A program made the translations under genes and the position numbers. A stretch of 64,000 nucleotides of DNA from Streptomyces albiflavescens (GTDB lineage: Bacteria > Actinomycetota > Actinomycetes > Streptomycetales > Streptomycetaceae), in assembly GCF_014645835.1 (NCBI RefSeq), contig NZ_BMMM01000006.1:62001-126000 (forward strand), written 5' to 3'. This document shows positions 32,344 to 40,082 of this stretch, piece after piece. A model generated the notes under the pieces. That model saw nothing but the letters and a program-made list of their open reading frames with translations. It did no database searches and was not told the origin of the DNA. Position 1 is the first letter of the stretch. Every line of letters begins with the position of its first letter.

Positions 32344-33786
32344 ATGACGGCAGGGTCGCCGGATGAGCAACAGCCACAGGGTGCGCTGCACCGGCTGGCG
32401 CGCGAGATCAGCGCGCTACGGCTGGCCGCCAAGGGCCCGTCGCTGCGTGCTGTCGAGCAGTTCATCGGCGCGAGCGACAAGAACGAACTCCCGGGCACCG
32501 CGAGCCGTACGACGATCTCCGAGATCGTCAGAGCCAAGCGTCTGACCACCTGGGAGACGCTGCACGCCGTAGTCGTCGCGCTCGTACGGATGAACAGCGC
32601 GCACCCGTCCACGCCCGAGGAGGAGCAGAACATCTGCTCCAGAATCGAGGCGCTGTGGCGGGCGGCCAAGCTGGAAGCGACGTCCGAGCCGACCGCGGGC
32701 ACCGCGTCCGCCCAGCGGTTCGCCTCCGAGCTGCGCGGACGCGTCTTCACCCCGCTGGGCGGAGACTTCGACGACATCAGCGTCCGACTGCGGCAGTTGC
32801 CCCCTGACAGCGGATCTGACGGAGCACGTGGCAAGGAGCTGACCCCGGCCGATCTGGCAGCCATCGCCAACGGCACCCGGACACCCGACCGCCGGGAAGT
32901 CGACCTGCTCCTCGACCTGTTGGCGCGGGACGGCCGCCCCCTGTCCAGGGAGGACCGCCAGGCCTTCCTGCTCGGCTACGTCGACATGCTCCGGCTCTGC
33001 GCTCCCTCCCTGCACGAACGCTTCATGGTGGACGAACGCCTGGACGCCTATCGCGCGTACACGGCCTGGCTCACGCCGCAGGTCCAGGCCGTGGCGGCCA
33101 AACGCGACGAAGAGCGCCGTCGTCAGAAGGAGTCCCACCGAGCCCAACAGGCTCGTCTCACCGCCCGCCTCAAGCTCCTGGAGGGCGACGCGGCAGCAGC
33201 CCGCGACCGACTCGCCGCGCTCACGACGACACTCAACGAAACGAGGGCCCGGGAGTCGGCGGCCGTGCAGCTGTCCACCGCCGCTGCTCCCGCCAACGCC
33301 GCTCCGGCGGTGACCGATCAGGCCACCATCGGCCTGCCTCCGTGGACCAGCCTCGCGCCGCACGCGCTCATCGCGGACTTCACGGACCCAGGCACGCAGT
33401 ACGACTCCTCCGCCTGGTTCGGCGGCTACTCGGCCGCGTACGACGGTCACCCGGTCTCGTACGACCATGCCGCCCCGTACGGCTACGACTCGTACGGCGA
33501 CGACTCGTACAGCGGCTACCCCGACCCGTATGCATCGGGCGCCAACGCGCCCTCGTACTACGCCACCGATCACGGCACGGGCGTACAGACGCTCCCCGCC
33601 CCGGCATCCCGCACACGGGGCAGGCGCCTGCTGATCACTCCCTTTCCAGAGGTTCAGCTGCCTGTTCCAGAGGTTCAGCCGCCTGCCGTGCCACCGGATC
33701 CGGCCCCGGCACCCCCGCCACGCAAGTCCCTGCTCAGCCTCTTCAGGCGGCCCCGTGGAAAACACGCACGGGGCCGCCGCGACTGA
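32344..33786 (+). CDS. hypothetical protein with HTH-like N-terminus and coiled coil
   Basis: 480 aa. Residues 10-85 look like an XRE-like helical module seen in streptomycete accessory regions (SLRAVEQFIGAS, SRTTISEIVRAKRLTTWETL). A second copy-like helical unit follows around residues 165-225 (LTPADLAAIANGTRTPDRRE). Residues about 240-300 form a charged coiled coil (KRDEERRRQKESHRAQQARL). The rest is disordered: a Tyr/Asp/Gly-rich patch (YGYDSYGDDSYSGYPDPYAS), a Pro/Val linker and a basic tail. It may be a signalling or assembly scaffold. The function is unknown, and the adjacency to the caspase operon could be meaningful. Confidence 0.7.
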   Translation: MTAGSPDEQQPQGALHRLAREISALRLAAKGPSLRAVEQFIGASDKNELPGTASRTTISEIVRAKRLTTWETLHAVVVALVRMNSAHPSTPEEEQNICSRIEALWRAAKLEATSEPTAGTASAQRFASELRGRVFTPLGGDFDDISVRLRQLPPDSGSDGARGKELTPADLAAIANGTRTPDRREVDLLLDLLARDGRPLSREDRQAFLLGYVDMLRLCAPSLHERFMVDERLDAYRAYTAWLTPQVQAVAAKRDEERRRQKESHRAQQARLTARLKLLEGDAAAARDRLAALTTTLNETRARESAAVQLSTAAAPANAAPAVTDQATIGLPPWTSLAPHALIADFTDPGTQYDSSAWFGGYSAAYDGHPVSYDHAAPYGYDSYGDDSYSGYPDPYASGANAPSYYATDHGTGVQTLPAPASRTRGRRLLITPFPEVQLPVPEVQPPAVPPDPAPAPPPRKSLLSLFRRPRGKHARGRRD

Positions 33787-33884
33787 TCCCTCCCACGAGC
33801 CCTACGAGGTAAGCACCCCGGCACCGGTCGTGGCCGCCAGCTCGGTCGGGAGGTTGCCGGGGTGGGGTGCCAGGCCGGTTCTCG

Positions 33885-34181
33885 TCACTCGGTGAGGACG
33901 AGATAGCGCTTGGGCCGGAAGAATGAGGCGAGGTACGCACCGATTCCCGCCGTCAACTCGTGCCGCTCGCCGGGGCGGACGTCGACGGACAGAGGGAGAC
34001 TGGCGTACCAGGCGATGGTCAGCTGGAGTTGGTGGGTGCCAGGGGTGACCGGGAACTCGACCGTGGCGCCGACTCTGATCCGTCCCGCGACGACACCGTC
34101 GATCCTCACCTTGAAGGCGCTGGCGATGAATTCGGGCTCCACGCCCCGGTGGATCACGATCGTGCCGGACGCCGACGACAT
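33885..34181 (-). CDS. small beta-sandwich (PEGA-like) protein divergent from the caspase operon
   Basis: 98 aa, ATG 34181 after GAGGAGG. Predicted all-beta: FKVRIDGVVAGRIRVG, EFPVTPGTHQLQLTIAWYAS and LPLSVDVRPGERHELTAGIG resemble a PEGA-type or DUF-type surface beta-sandwich. The C-terminus (YLASFFRPKRYLVLTE) is amphipathic and may touch a membrane. It is divergent from the EACC1-caspase operon with 168 bp between, so a shared regulatory region is likely. Role as a sensor, inhibitor or binding partner is inference. Confidence 0.6.
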   Translation of the reverse strand: MSSASGTIVIHRGVEPEFIASAFKVRIDGVVAGRIRVGATVEFPVTPGTHQLQLTIAWYASLPLSVDVRPGERHELTAGIGAYLASFFRPKRYLVLTE

Positions 34182-34349
34182 GGCGGTGCCTCCTCGGTCT
34201 CGTGGGTTTGCTGATCGACAACTTCGCCGACGCGAGGCACACTGCCCTGGCAAACTGATCGTGAGTCATGGTGGCGTGAAATCCAGGGAGTTACCAGTCG
34301 GACTTTGCGCGCCATCATTGATCGCAGGACGGAAGCCGGGGGACTCGTC

Positions 34350-34670
34350 ATGGTCACAGTTGCGATTTCAGTGTCGGACCGGGCCGAAACCAGGTCACTG
34401 CGCGAACATCTCCGCAGACACGGACATCTCGATGTCGAACAGCTCCCGGGTACTCCCGGTCCCGGAGAGCTGGGCGTCTGGGACTTTCTCCAAGTGACAG
34501 CGGCGAGCGGCGGCGTACTGGTGGTCGCCATCCGGACGCTGCCCGAATTCATCAAGTCCCGCCGCACCGACGTTTCGGTGACGGTCAAGACGGGCGACCG
34601 TGAATTCGTCATCACCGCCGCCAATGCCGATGACGCCCTGCGCCTCATCGACGAGGCGCTGCATGGCTGA
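34350..34670 (+). CDS. EACC1 (effector-associated constant component 1) protein
   Basis: 106 aa. Pattern ETRSLREHLRRHGHL, GELGVWDFLQVTAASGGVLV and VSVTVKTGDREFVITAANAD ending in a short helix matches the EACC1 family, small alpha/beta proteins found beside caspases, trypsins and iSTAND/STAND NTPases in bacterial conflict systems described by comparative genomics. EACC1 is thought to be an adaptor linking sensor and effector; that role is predicted in the literature, not shown here. ATG 34350 is preceded by GGGGGA at 7 bases. Its stop overlaps the caspase gene start by 8 bp, so the two are translationally coupled. Confidence 0.8.
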   Translation: MVTVAISVSDRAETRSLREHLRRHGHLDVEQLPGTPGPGELGVWDFLQVTAASGGVLVVAIRTLPEFIKSRRTDVSVTVKTGDREFVITAANADDALRLIDEALHG

Positions 34671-36516
34671 CGCGCTCGACGGCGACTTCTCCCGTTCCCG
34701 AGCGGTTCTCGTCGGCACGTGGGACTACGCCGAACTGCCACCCGTCCCGGCCGCCCGACACAGTCTGGACCGGCTGCACGGGCTGCTGACCGGTCCGTTG
34801 TGCGGATGGCCGGAGGAGCGACTGCTCGTGGTGCCCAACCGCGGTTCCCTCGGGGAGCTGCCCCACGAGCTGGTGAAGAGCTTCGTGGACGTGACCGATG
34901 TCGCGCTCTTCTACTACGTCGGCCACGGACAATACGACGCCGAGGACCAACTCTGCCTCGCGCTGGGCGAGTCGAATGTGGACGCCGCTCTGCGTACGAC
35001 GAGCAGCCTGGCCTTCGACCAGGTACGCCGTGCGTTCAGAGCCAGCAGGGCCGCCATCAAGATAGCCATCCTGGACTGCTGCTTCGCCGGGCTGGCGGGG
35101 CCGCGTGAGGGCACTCTGTCGGGTACCGGAACATTGCCGCCCAAGCCCGGCTCATTCCTGATGATGGCGAGCGGTGAATTCTCGACCGCCTGGTTCGAGT
35201 CAGCTGATGAGGTCGAGCAGCCGCAGACCTATTTCACCAAATACCTCGTCGATGTCGTTGAGCGCGGCATACCCGGGCAGGGAGAGGGACTGCGGCTCGG
35301 CGCCATCTTCGACACCGTCGCGGGCGAGCTGGTCCGCGACCGCAAACCCGAACCGGGATGCCGTACCAGCGACCAGGCGAGCAACTTCTACTTCGCCCGC
35401 AACCTCGCCGCGGGCGAGCGCGGCCGCGACATCCGCGCTGAGGCAGTCGTCCCGTTCCGCGAGGCGCTGAAGGGCGCGACGGTCTCGCTCCGCGTGCCGC
35501 TGCGGTGCGCCCCGTGCGAGGGCGTCGGCAAGATCGACGACGAGGAGTGCGGCACGTGCCACGGCACGGGTGAGGCGGCAGGCCACCGCTCGCTGAGCAC
35601 GCGCCTGCGCCCCGGTGCCGCGGACGGCGAGATCGTCCGGCTGGAGGGGGAGGGCTGGGCAGGTCCCGGTGGCGGGCGCCCCGGCGACCTGCTGGTGACC
35701 GTACACGTCGACACCGACCCCGACCTGACCCGCTCCGGTGACGACCTCCTGACCACGCTGGCGATCAGCCACGCCGAACGAGCATCGGGCAACACGGTCT
35801 CCCTTCGGCTGTCGGGCGACTGGGTGGGAGTGCGGGTGCCGATCGGCTGCGAATACGGGACGGTCGTACGGGTCCCGGGCCGCGGCGCGCCGACCGAGGA
35901 CGGCGGCCGCGGCGACCTGCTGGTCACCCTGGAACCCACCGCTCCGGCCAGTCCCGCCGAGGACGCCCGCCTGCTGCCACCGAATCCGAGACCGGCGGCC
36001 CTACTCGCTCCCCCGACGGGCGACGGGCCGGTGACGAAGTACCGCTGGCCGGCGTCGCGGGTGGTGGCGCAGTGGCTGGGGCTGCTGCTGGTCCTCGGGC
36101 TGGTCGTCACGCCGGTCATCGTCGTGGGCCTCCTGAAGGAGTACGTCCCGAAGATGGGCTGGCTCCCGGGGAGCGCCGCCAGCTCGTTCGTGCTGGGAGC
36201 CTTCGCGGGGCTCTACCCCCTCGTCAAACGACTGCTCTCATGGCGCCGCCCCCCGCTGATCCTCTCGGACGAGGGCGTGACCTACGTCCGCTTCGGCTTC
36301 ATCTCCTGGGCGAACATCGCGGGCGTGCGCCCGAGCACCCCGGGCCACCCCTGGGTCACCGTCGTCCCCCGCCGCACGACCCATCTGACCACCGGCCAGC
36401 CGAACCCGCTGGTGCTCCCGGCCATCATGCTGTCGGACCTGCGCGGCCGCCCGCAGAACGTGACGGAGTCGATGCGGGAGCACTGCTCCAGCCTGGTGGT
36501 GGCGCCGAGGGTGTGA
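34663..36516 (+). CDS. caspase-like protease fused to DnaJ C-terminal region, membrane segments and PH-like tail
   Basis: 617 aa. Residues 10-250 form a caspase-like domain with an intact His88 (FYYVGHGQYD) and Cys140 (IAILDCCFAGLAG). Residues 262-425 match DnaJ without a J-domain: FREALKGATVSLRVPL, a single zinc site C282xxC285 and C296xxC299 in CxxCxGxG form, then LRPGAADGEIVRLEGEGWAG and VRVPGRGAPTEDGGRGDLLV of the substrate-binding beta-sandwich. Two membrane segments follow (about 470-490 and 506-523). The tail (LILSDEGVTYVRFGFISWAN) is PH-like. ATG 34663 overlaps the EACC1 stop. The layout suggests a membrane-tethered executioner whose chaperone-like region senses or presents client proteins. 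The mechanism is inference; the domains and catalytic residues are visible. Confidence 0.85.
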   Translation: MADALDGDFSRSRAVLVGTWDYAELPPVPAARHSLDRLHGLLTGPLCGWPEERLLVVPNRGSLGELPHELVKSFVDVTDVALFYYVGHGQYDAEDQLCLALGESNVDAALRTTSSLAFDQVRRAFRASRAAIKIAILDCCFAGLAGPREGTLSGTGTLPPKPGSFLMMASGEFSTAWFESADEVEQPQTYFTKYLVDVVERGIPGQGEGLRLGAIFDTVAGELVRDRKPEPGCRTSDQASNFYFARNLAAGERGRDIRAEAVVPFREALKGATVSLRVPLRCAPCEGVGKIDDEECGTCHGTGEAAGHRSLSTRLRPGAADGEIVRLEGEGWAGPGGGRPGDLLVTVHVDTDPDLTRSGDDLLTTLAISHAERASGNTVSLRLSGDWVGVRVPIGCEYGTVVRVPGRGAPTEDGGRGDLLVTLEPTAPASPAEDARLLPPNPRPAALLAPPTGDGPVTKYRWPASRVVAQWLGLLLVLGLVVTPVIVVGLLKEYVPKMGWLPGSAASSFVLGAFAGLYPLVKRLLSWRRPPLILSDEGVTYVRFGFISWANIAGVRPSTPGHPWVTVVPRRTTHLTTGQPNPLVLPAIMLSDLRGRPQNVTESMREHCSSLVVAPRV

Positions 36517-36519
36517 CGC

Positions 36520-36906
36520 TCACGTGCGGCGAGGCGCGAGCATGCCGATGCGGGCCACCACGGCCCCGGTCCTCGGGCAGACCCATACGGCTTCCCCCTT
36601 GATGGGGATCGCGTTCAGCGGGTGCGTGTTCGGATGTTCGGGACAGTGCGGCCAGACCGCCGGTTCCCCCGCCGCACAGAGGGCTTCCACCGCCCAGTCC
36701 TGCGCCTGGTCCGCGACCTCGGCGAGCCGCACACCGGGCCGGTCGTCCGGCTCCCCGTACACGCCCTGACCGGAGCCGTCGGGGGCCCAGAGTATGACGC
36801 CGGGATAGTCGTCCTCGGGCTCGCGTACGTCCGGTTGTACGGAGCACTGGGCGCGGAGGTCCCGAAGGACGGCTTCGAGAACGCGGGCGAACTCGTCGTC
36901 GCTCAT
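36520..36906 (-). CDS. hypothetical protein of the XRE/DUF397 cassette
   Basis: 128 aa. Acidic with scattered Cys (QCSVQP, PHCPEHPNTHPLN, VWVCPRTGAVVARIG). The Cys/His set may bind metal. Its ATG overlaps the DUF397 gene stop by 4 bp (ATGA), so it is the third gene of that operon. It ends 3 bp from the convergent caspase gene. No known domain. Similar small proteins occur at the ends of such cassettes in streptomycetes. Confidence 0.7.
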   Translation of the reverse strand: MSDDEFARVLEAVLRDLRAQCSVQPDVREPEDDYPGVILWAPDGSGQGVYGEPDDRPGVRLAEVADQAQDWAVEALCAAGEPAVWPHCPEHPNTHPLNAIPIKGEAVWVCPRTGAVVARIGMLAPRRT

Positions 36907-37082
36907 GTACGGTCCGCGCGGATCTGCTGGAGCAGGGCGGCGAGGCCGTCTCGGGAGAGGGGGAGTATTCGGGCGGGCTGGTCGCTTTCACGGAGCAGCA
37001 ACGTGCCGTTGCCGTGGGCGAGTTCTACGCACTCGTTGCCGTCCGCACCGCCGGAGAACGAGGATTTCTGCCACTCGGTCAC
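36903..37082 (-). CDS. DUF397-domain protein
   Basis: 59 aa, GTG start 3 bp after the XRE gene stop. WQKSSFSGGADGNECVELAH and VLLRESDQPARILPL-like region fit DUF397, the small partner of WhiJ/Scr1-type XRE regulators, proposed to act as an antagonist or antitoxin-like partner. Too short for usual ORF cut-offs but well supported by tight spacing to both neighbours and the family signature. Confidence 0.88.
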   Translation of the reverse strand: MTEWQKSSFSGGADGNECVELAHGNGTLLLRESDQPARILPLSRDGLAALLQQIRADRT

Positions 37083-37085
37083 GCC

Positions 37086-37937
37086 TTACAACTCCTTCGC
37101 CAGTCCATGGATGTAGTCCCGCGACTGGGCGGGATCCAGGGATGCCGACTCCACCTTACGGAAGAGTGTTCGCATGGACTGGAGTTGAGCAGCGGCATCC
37201 AGGAAGGCGGAGCCGTACGGTGTGTCTCTCTGAACCGTGTCCAGCACAGGTACGCGCCCACCTGCGTACACCAGCGATGAACTTGCCCCGGCGAAGCCGT
37301 CCACGTCGAACGGAATCACGCGCACGGTGACATGGGGACGCTCCGACTCCTTCAGGATTTCGTCGAGTTGAGCCCGGGCGACGCGCCGATCGGCGACACG
37401 CGTACGCAGCACGGACTCATGCAGCACCGCCGAATAAGGGGCTGCGTCCTCCCGGGCGAGTACTGCCCTGCGACGCATTCGGTGATCCACCCTCGGCTGC
37501 AGCTCGCTCGCCGGGAGTTCCGGGCGCCAGTACGCGAACACTGCACGTGCGTACTCCTCGGTCTGGAGCAGTCCGGGGACGTGCGCAGTACCGATCACCT
37601 GGATGAACGTCGCATGGTGTTCCAGCTCCGCCAGATCCAGGAACGCAGGGGGCAGAACGCCCCTGTACTCCTCCCACCACTCTCGGGTTCGATCCGTCGC
37701 AATCTCCACCAGGGCGTCGATCAGCTCCGTGTCTGTACAGGCGTAGTGGGCGGCCAGCCGACGGACACGCTCCTCGCTGGCACCCGCGTTGCCTGCTTCC
37801 ATCTGGCTCATCTGGGCCGAGTTGGATCCCAGGAGCCCCGCCACCTCCCGGGCCGTCATGCCTGCCGCATCTCGCAGTTTGCGCAGCTCAGCACCCAGTC
37901 GGACCTGACGAGCGGTTGGCTGACTCCTCAGCGTCAC
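37086..37937 (-). CDS. XRE-family regulator with DUF5753 (WhiJ/Scr1-like)
   Basis: 283 aa, GTG start. A Cro/CI helix-turn-helix spans residues 13-65 (LGAELRKLRDAAGMTAREVA, SNSAQMSQMEAGNAGASEER). The DUF5753 region follows (YRGVLPPAFLDLAELEHHAT, HVPGLLQTEEYARAVF, VRVIPFDVDGFAG), as in the WhiJ/Scr1 regulators that pair with DUF397 proteins. It is divergent from an ATP-binding protein gene at 38184, a trio repeated many times in streptomycete genomes and sometimes linked to development and antibiotic control. A pair of inverted CAACAG/TTGTTG modules lies in the shared 246-bp gap and is the likely operator. Confidence 0.88.
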   Translation of the reverse strand: MTLRSQPTARQVRLGAELRKLRDAAGMTAREVAGLLGSNSAQMSQMEAGNAGASEERVRRLAAHYACTDTELIDALVEIATDRTREWWEEYRGVLPPAFLDLAELEHHATFIQVIGTAHVPGLLQTEEYARAVFAYWRPELPASELQPRVDHRMRRRAVLAREDAAPYSAVLHESVLRTRVADRRVARAQLDEILKESERPHVTVRVIPFDVDGFAGASSSLVYAGGRVPVLDTVQRDTPYGSAFLDAAAQLQSMRTLFRKVESASLDPAQSRDYIHGLAKEL

Positions 37938-37950
37938 CCGCTCCCCCTCT

Positions 37951-38040
37951 CGCCAACAGCATTGATTGCAGGCCTTGTTGCCCCAACCCGTTCGGGTTCG
38001 AGATTACGCCAACAGCTTGCCTCAGCATAAATTGTTGCCC
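37951..38040. promoter_or_regulatory. two inverted-repeat modules between the XRE and ATPase genes
   Basis: CGCCAACAGC...TTGTTGCC at 37951-37982 and again CGCCAACAGC...TTGTTGCCC at 38007-38040, 56 bp apart, with internal spacing 24 and 25 bp. A palindrome AACCCGTTCGGGTT (37985-37998) lies between. Probable binding sites of the XRE regulator. Confidence 0.55.
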
Positions 38041-38183
38041 TACCGTCAGTGACGCGACGCACACGCTGCGGAACCCGGGGCCACCGGAAGCGCACCGCCC
38101 CGCCATGCCATGGCGGGCGCGGCATGCCACCGCCCGAACTCCACAGCCACCCCCAACTCCCCCTCCCTGACCAGGAGTCCCGC

Positions 38184-38615
38184 ATGCCCAAAAGCGGAGA
38201 ACCCGCCGACGACCAACCCTGGGAGTACACCCTCTACGTCCCCAACGACCCCCGCGCCGTCACGATCTGCCGCCGCACCCTCCGCCTGATCCTCGCCGCC
38301 CACGGCCTGCCCCACTTCACGGAAGCCGCCGAACTGCTGGCGACGGAGCTGGTCACCAACGCCGTACAACACACGAAGGGCCCCGCCGCCATAAAACTCC
38401 GCGCGGAGAACGGCGCCCTGCGCATCGGCGTCTGGGACGCGGACCCCACACCGCCGCGCCCGCCCGACGGCACCACCCCGGACGCCGAAACGGGCCGCGG
38501 CCTGATCCTGATCCGCACCTGCGCCGACACCTGGGGCTGGGTCCCTCAAAGGGACACCAAGAACATCGTCGGCACCGGCAAGTACATCTGGTGCGAACTG
38601 GCCGCGACGGCGTGA
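38184..38615 (+). CDS. HATPase_c_2 ATP-binding protein (RsbW-like)
   Basis: 143 aa, ATG 38184 after CAGGAG. The N box is ELLATELVTNAVQHT and the G1/G2-like region is GIWDADPTPP-type followed by ETGRGLILIRTCADTWGW. This is the anti-sigma-factor kinase fold common in streptomycetes. It lacks a partner anti-anti-sigma gene here and belongs with the divergent XRE-DUF397 operon. An earlier frame start at 38049 would overlap the operator region and is not used. Confidence 0.85.
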   Translation: MPKSGEPADDQPWEYTLYVPNDPRAVTICRRTLRLILAAHGLPHFTEAAELLATELVTNAVQHTKGPAAIKLRAENGALRIGVWDADPTPPRPPDGTTPDAETGRGLILIRTCADTWGWVPQRDTKNIVGTGKYIWCELAATA

Positions 38616-38681
38616 ACGTTCCTTCCACCCCCGAAAGAGTGATCCCATTCCATCGGCTGCCAGTCCGGCCCTTGATCCATC

Positions 38682-38687
38682 TAGGTT
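38682..38687 (+). promoter_or_regulatory. -10 element, leaderless gene 38694
   Basis: TAGGTT followed by 6 bases and ATG 38694; no ribosome-binding site. Confidence 0.5.
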
Positions 38688-38693
38688 CCCCAC

Positions 38694-39614
38694 ATGGTCA
38701 CATCAGCCCACGAGGCCTCGCACCGGATCTTCCAGGAGCGACCGGAGATCCTCACGCCCGTCTTCGGAATCCTGGGCATCCCGCTGCCGGAGAAGGCAAC
38801 AGTGGACGTACTCACGCCCGACGCAACGGAGTTACGCCCTCTCGAACGACGAGTGGACAGCGTGCTGCGCATCGGTCCGTCCGACGGAGACGGTTTCCTG
38901 CTCGCCATTGAGGCGCAGGGCCGTCGAGACGCGGACAAGGAGTCGAGCTGGGCGTACTACGTGTCGTACCTCTGGGCGAAATACCGCCTACCGGTACTGC
39001 TACTCGTCGTCTGCCAGGACCGGGGCACGGCGAAATGGGCGACGGGCCCCTTCTCCTGCGGGGCTCGGGGCTGGACCGCGCAGACCACACACCCTCTGGT
39101 CGTCGGGCCGGACAACCTACCAGTGATCACGGAACGGAGGGCCGTGGCGGAGAACGTCGCGATGGCGGCCTTTTCCGCCGTCGTACACGGTCGCAGCACG
39201 GAGGGTACGGCCATACTGGATCCACTGGCCCGCGTCCTTCAGTCAATGGACGGAAAGTCTGCCGAGTACTACTACGAGTTCGTGGAAGTCGGTCTGGGGG
39301 CCACCCCCGCCGGAGACAAGTGGAGGGAAATCTTGAGTTTCGTCAGCTACTTCCCGGGCCGGGGCACCGTTCGCGAGACGGCCTACCTCGAAGGGAAGGC
39401 CGAAGGCAAGGCCGAAGATCGGGCCTCGCTGATTCTGCGCGTGCTGGACAAGCACGGGGTCTCCGTCCCCGAGGACACCCGCGACCGCATCACCTCCTGC
39501 ACCGATCTCGACACTCTCGCCCTCTGGTTCGACCGCGCCCTGACGGCCACCGCTGCCGAGGACCTGTTCGTCGGGAACCCCGAGGCTGCGGAAGATACCC
39601 CGGATCAGGCCTGA
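38694..39614 (+). CDS. PD-(D/E)XK-like protein of the Rpn/YhgA type
   Basis: 306 aa. SEQ block FLLAIEAQGRRDADKESSWA, then YVSYLWAKYRLPVLLLVVCQ, resembles Rpn/YhgA-like proteins, whose nuclease core carries an E-x-Q/K pair; these are recombination-promoting nucleases related to transposases. The C-terminal half is helical (YLEGKAEGKAEDRASLILRV, a common tail of this family). The nuclease assignment is moderate because the Asp of the motif is not clear. The start has a leaderless TAGGTT box. It lies directly before the truncated PH-domain copy at the right edge of the repeat-flanked segment. Confidence 0.7.
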   Translation: MVTSAHEASHRIFQERPEILTPVFGILGIPLPEKATVDVLTPDATELRPLERRVDSVLRIGPSDGDGFLLAIEAQGRRDADKESSWAYYVSYLWAKYRLPVLLLVVCQDRGTAKWATGPFSCGARGWTAQTTHPLVVGPDNLPVITERRAVAENVAMAAFSAVVHGRSTEGTAILDPLARVLQSMDGKSAEYYYEFVEVGLGATPAGDKWREILSFVSYFPGRGTVRETAYLEGKAEGKAEDRASLILRVLDKHGVSVPEDTRDRITSCTDLDTLALWFDRALTATAAEDLFVGNPEAAEDTPDQA

Positions 39615-39670
39615 CTCGTACGTTCTTGCCTTCGACCACCGGCGCCCGTAGCGAGCCGCGCTGGTCGGCG

Positions 39671-40003
39671 GTGCGCCTGTGCCGGCAGGACTACGCGCGC
39701 CTGCTGGGCCAGGGCGAGCAGGTGCACGCCGCGTATCTGCTGATACGCGACAGCATCCTGTTCACCGACCGCCGCCTCATCCTCGTCGACAAGCAGGGCA
39801 TCACCGGCAAGAAGGTGGAGTACCACTCCATCCCGTACCGCAGCATCACCCACTTCTCGGTGGAGACCGCCGGCACCTTCGACCTCGACGCCGAGCTCAA
39901 GATCTGGATCTCCGGCACCGCGGCCCCCGTCGAGAAGACCTTCACCAAGGGCGTCGACATCTACGAAGTCCCGGCGATCCTCACGCAGTACGTGGCGAAG
40001 TAG
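39671..40003 (+). pseudogene. truncated second copy of the PH-domain gene
   Basis: From GTG 39671 the frame reads VRLCRQDYARLLGQGEQVHA and continues to TAG 40001-40003. It matches residues about 17-121 of the gene at 27341. The first 16 residues and the promoter are missing; there is no convincing ribosome-binding site. The last 286 bp are identical to the complete copy except one base (Gln to Pro). This may be a decayed copy, or a short functional protein. It is the right direct repeat of a 12.3-kb segment. Confidence 0.7.
39718..40003 (+). repeat. 286-bp direct repeat, right copy
   Basis: Partner of 27421-27706 with one mismatch in 286 bp. Same orientation, 12,297 bp offset. Confidence 0.95.
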
Positions 40004-40031
40004 CGGGCCACCGCGCAGCAAAACCGCCAAG

Positions 40032-40064
40032 GGGCGCCCGGAACTTCAGCAGTCCCGGGCGCCC
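40032..40064. terminator. bidirectional terminator
   Basis: GGGCGCCCGG (40032-40041) pairs with CCGGGCGCCC (40055-40064), between the PH-domain remnant and the convergent dioxygenase gene. Confidence 0.7.
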
Positions 40065-40082
40065 TGGTGTGCGTACCGACGG

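Noticed and set aside
34350-36516. Classical DnaJ chaperone gene
   Set aside because: No J-domain, only one zinc site, and an N-terminal caspase fold; it is not a DnaJ.
38694-39614. Intact transposase
   Set aside because: Resembles Rpn/YhgA-type proteins, which are related to transposases but are not part of an insertion sequence; no inverted repeats flank it.
27421-40003. Integrative element with attL/attR
   Set aside because: Repeat is 286 bp, far longer than usual att sites, and no integrase, excisionase or tRNA is present. Kept as a duplication, not called an element.
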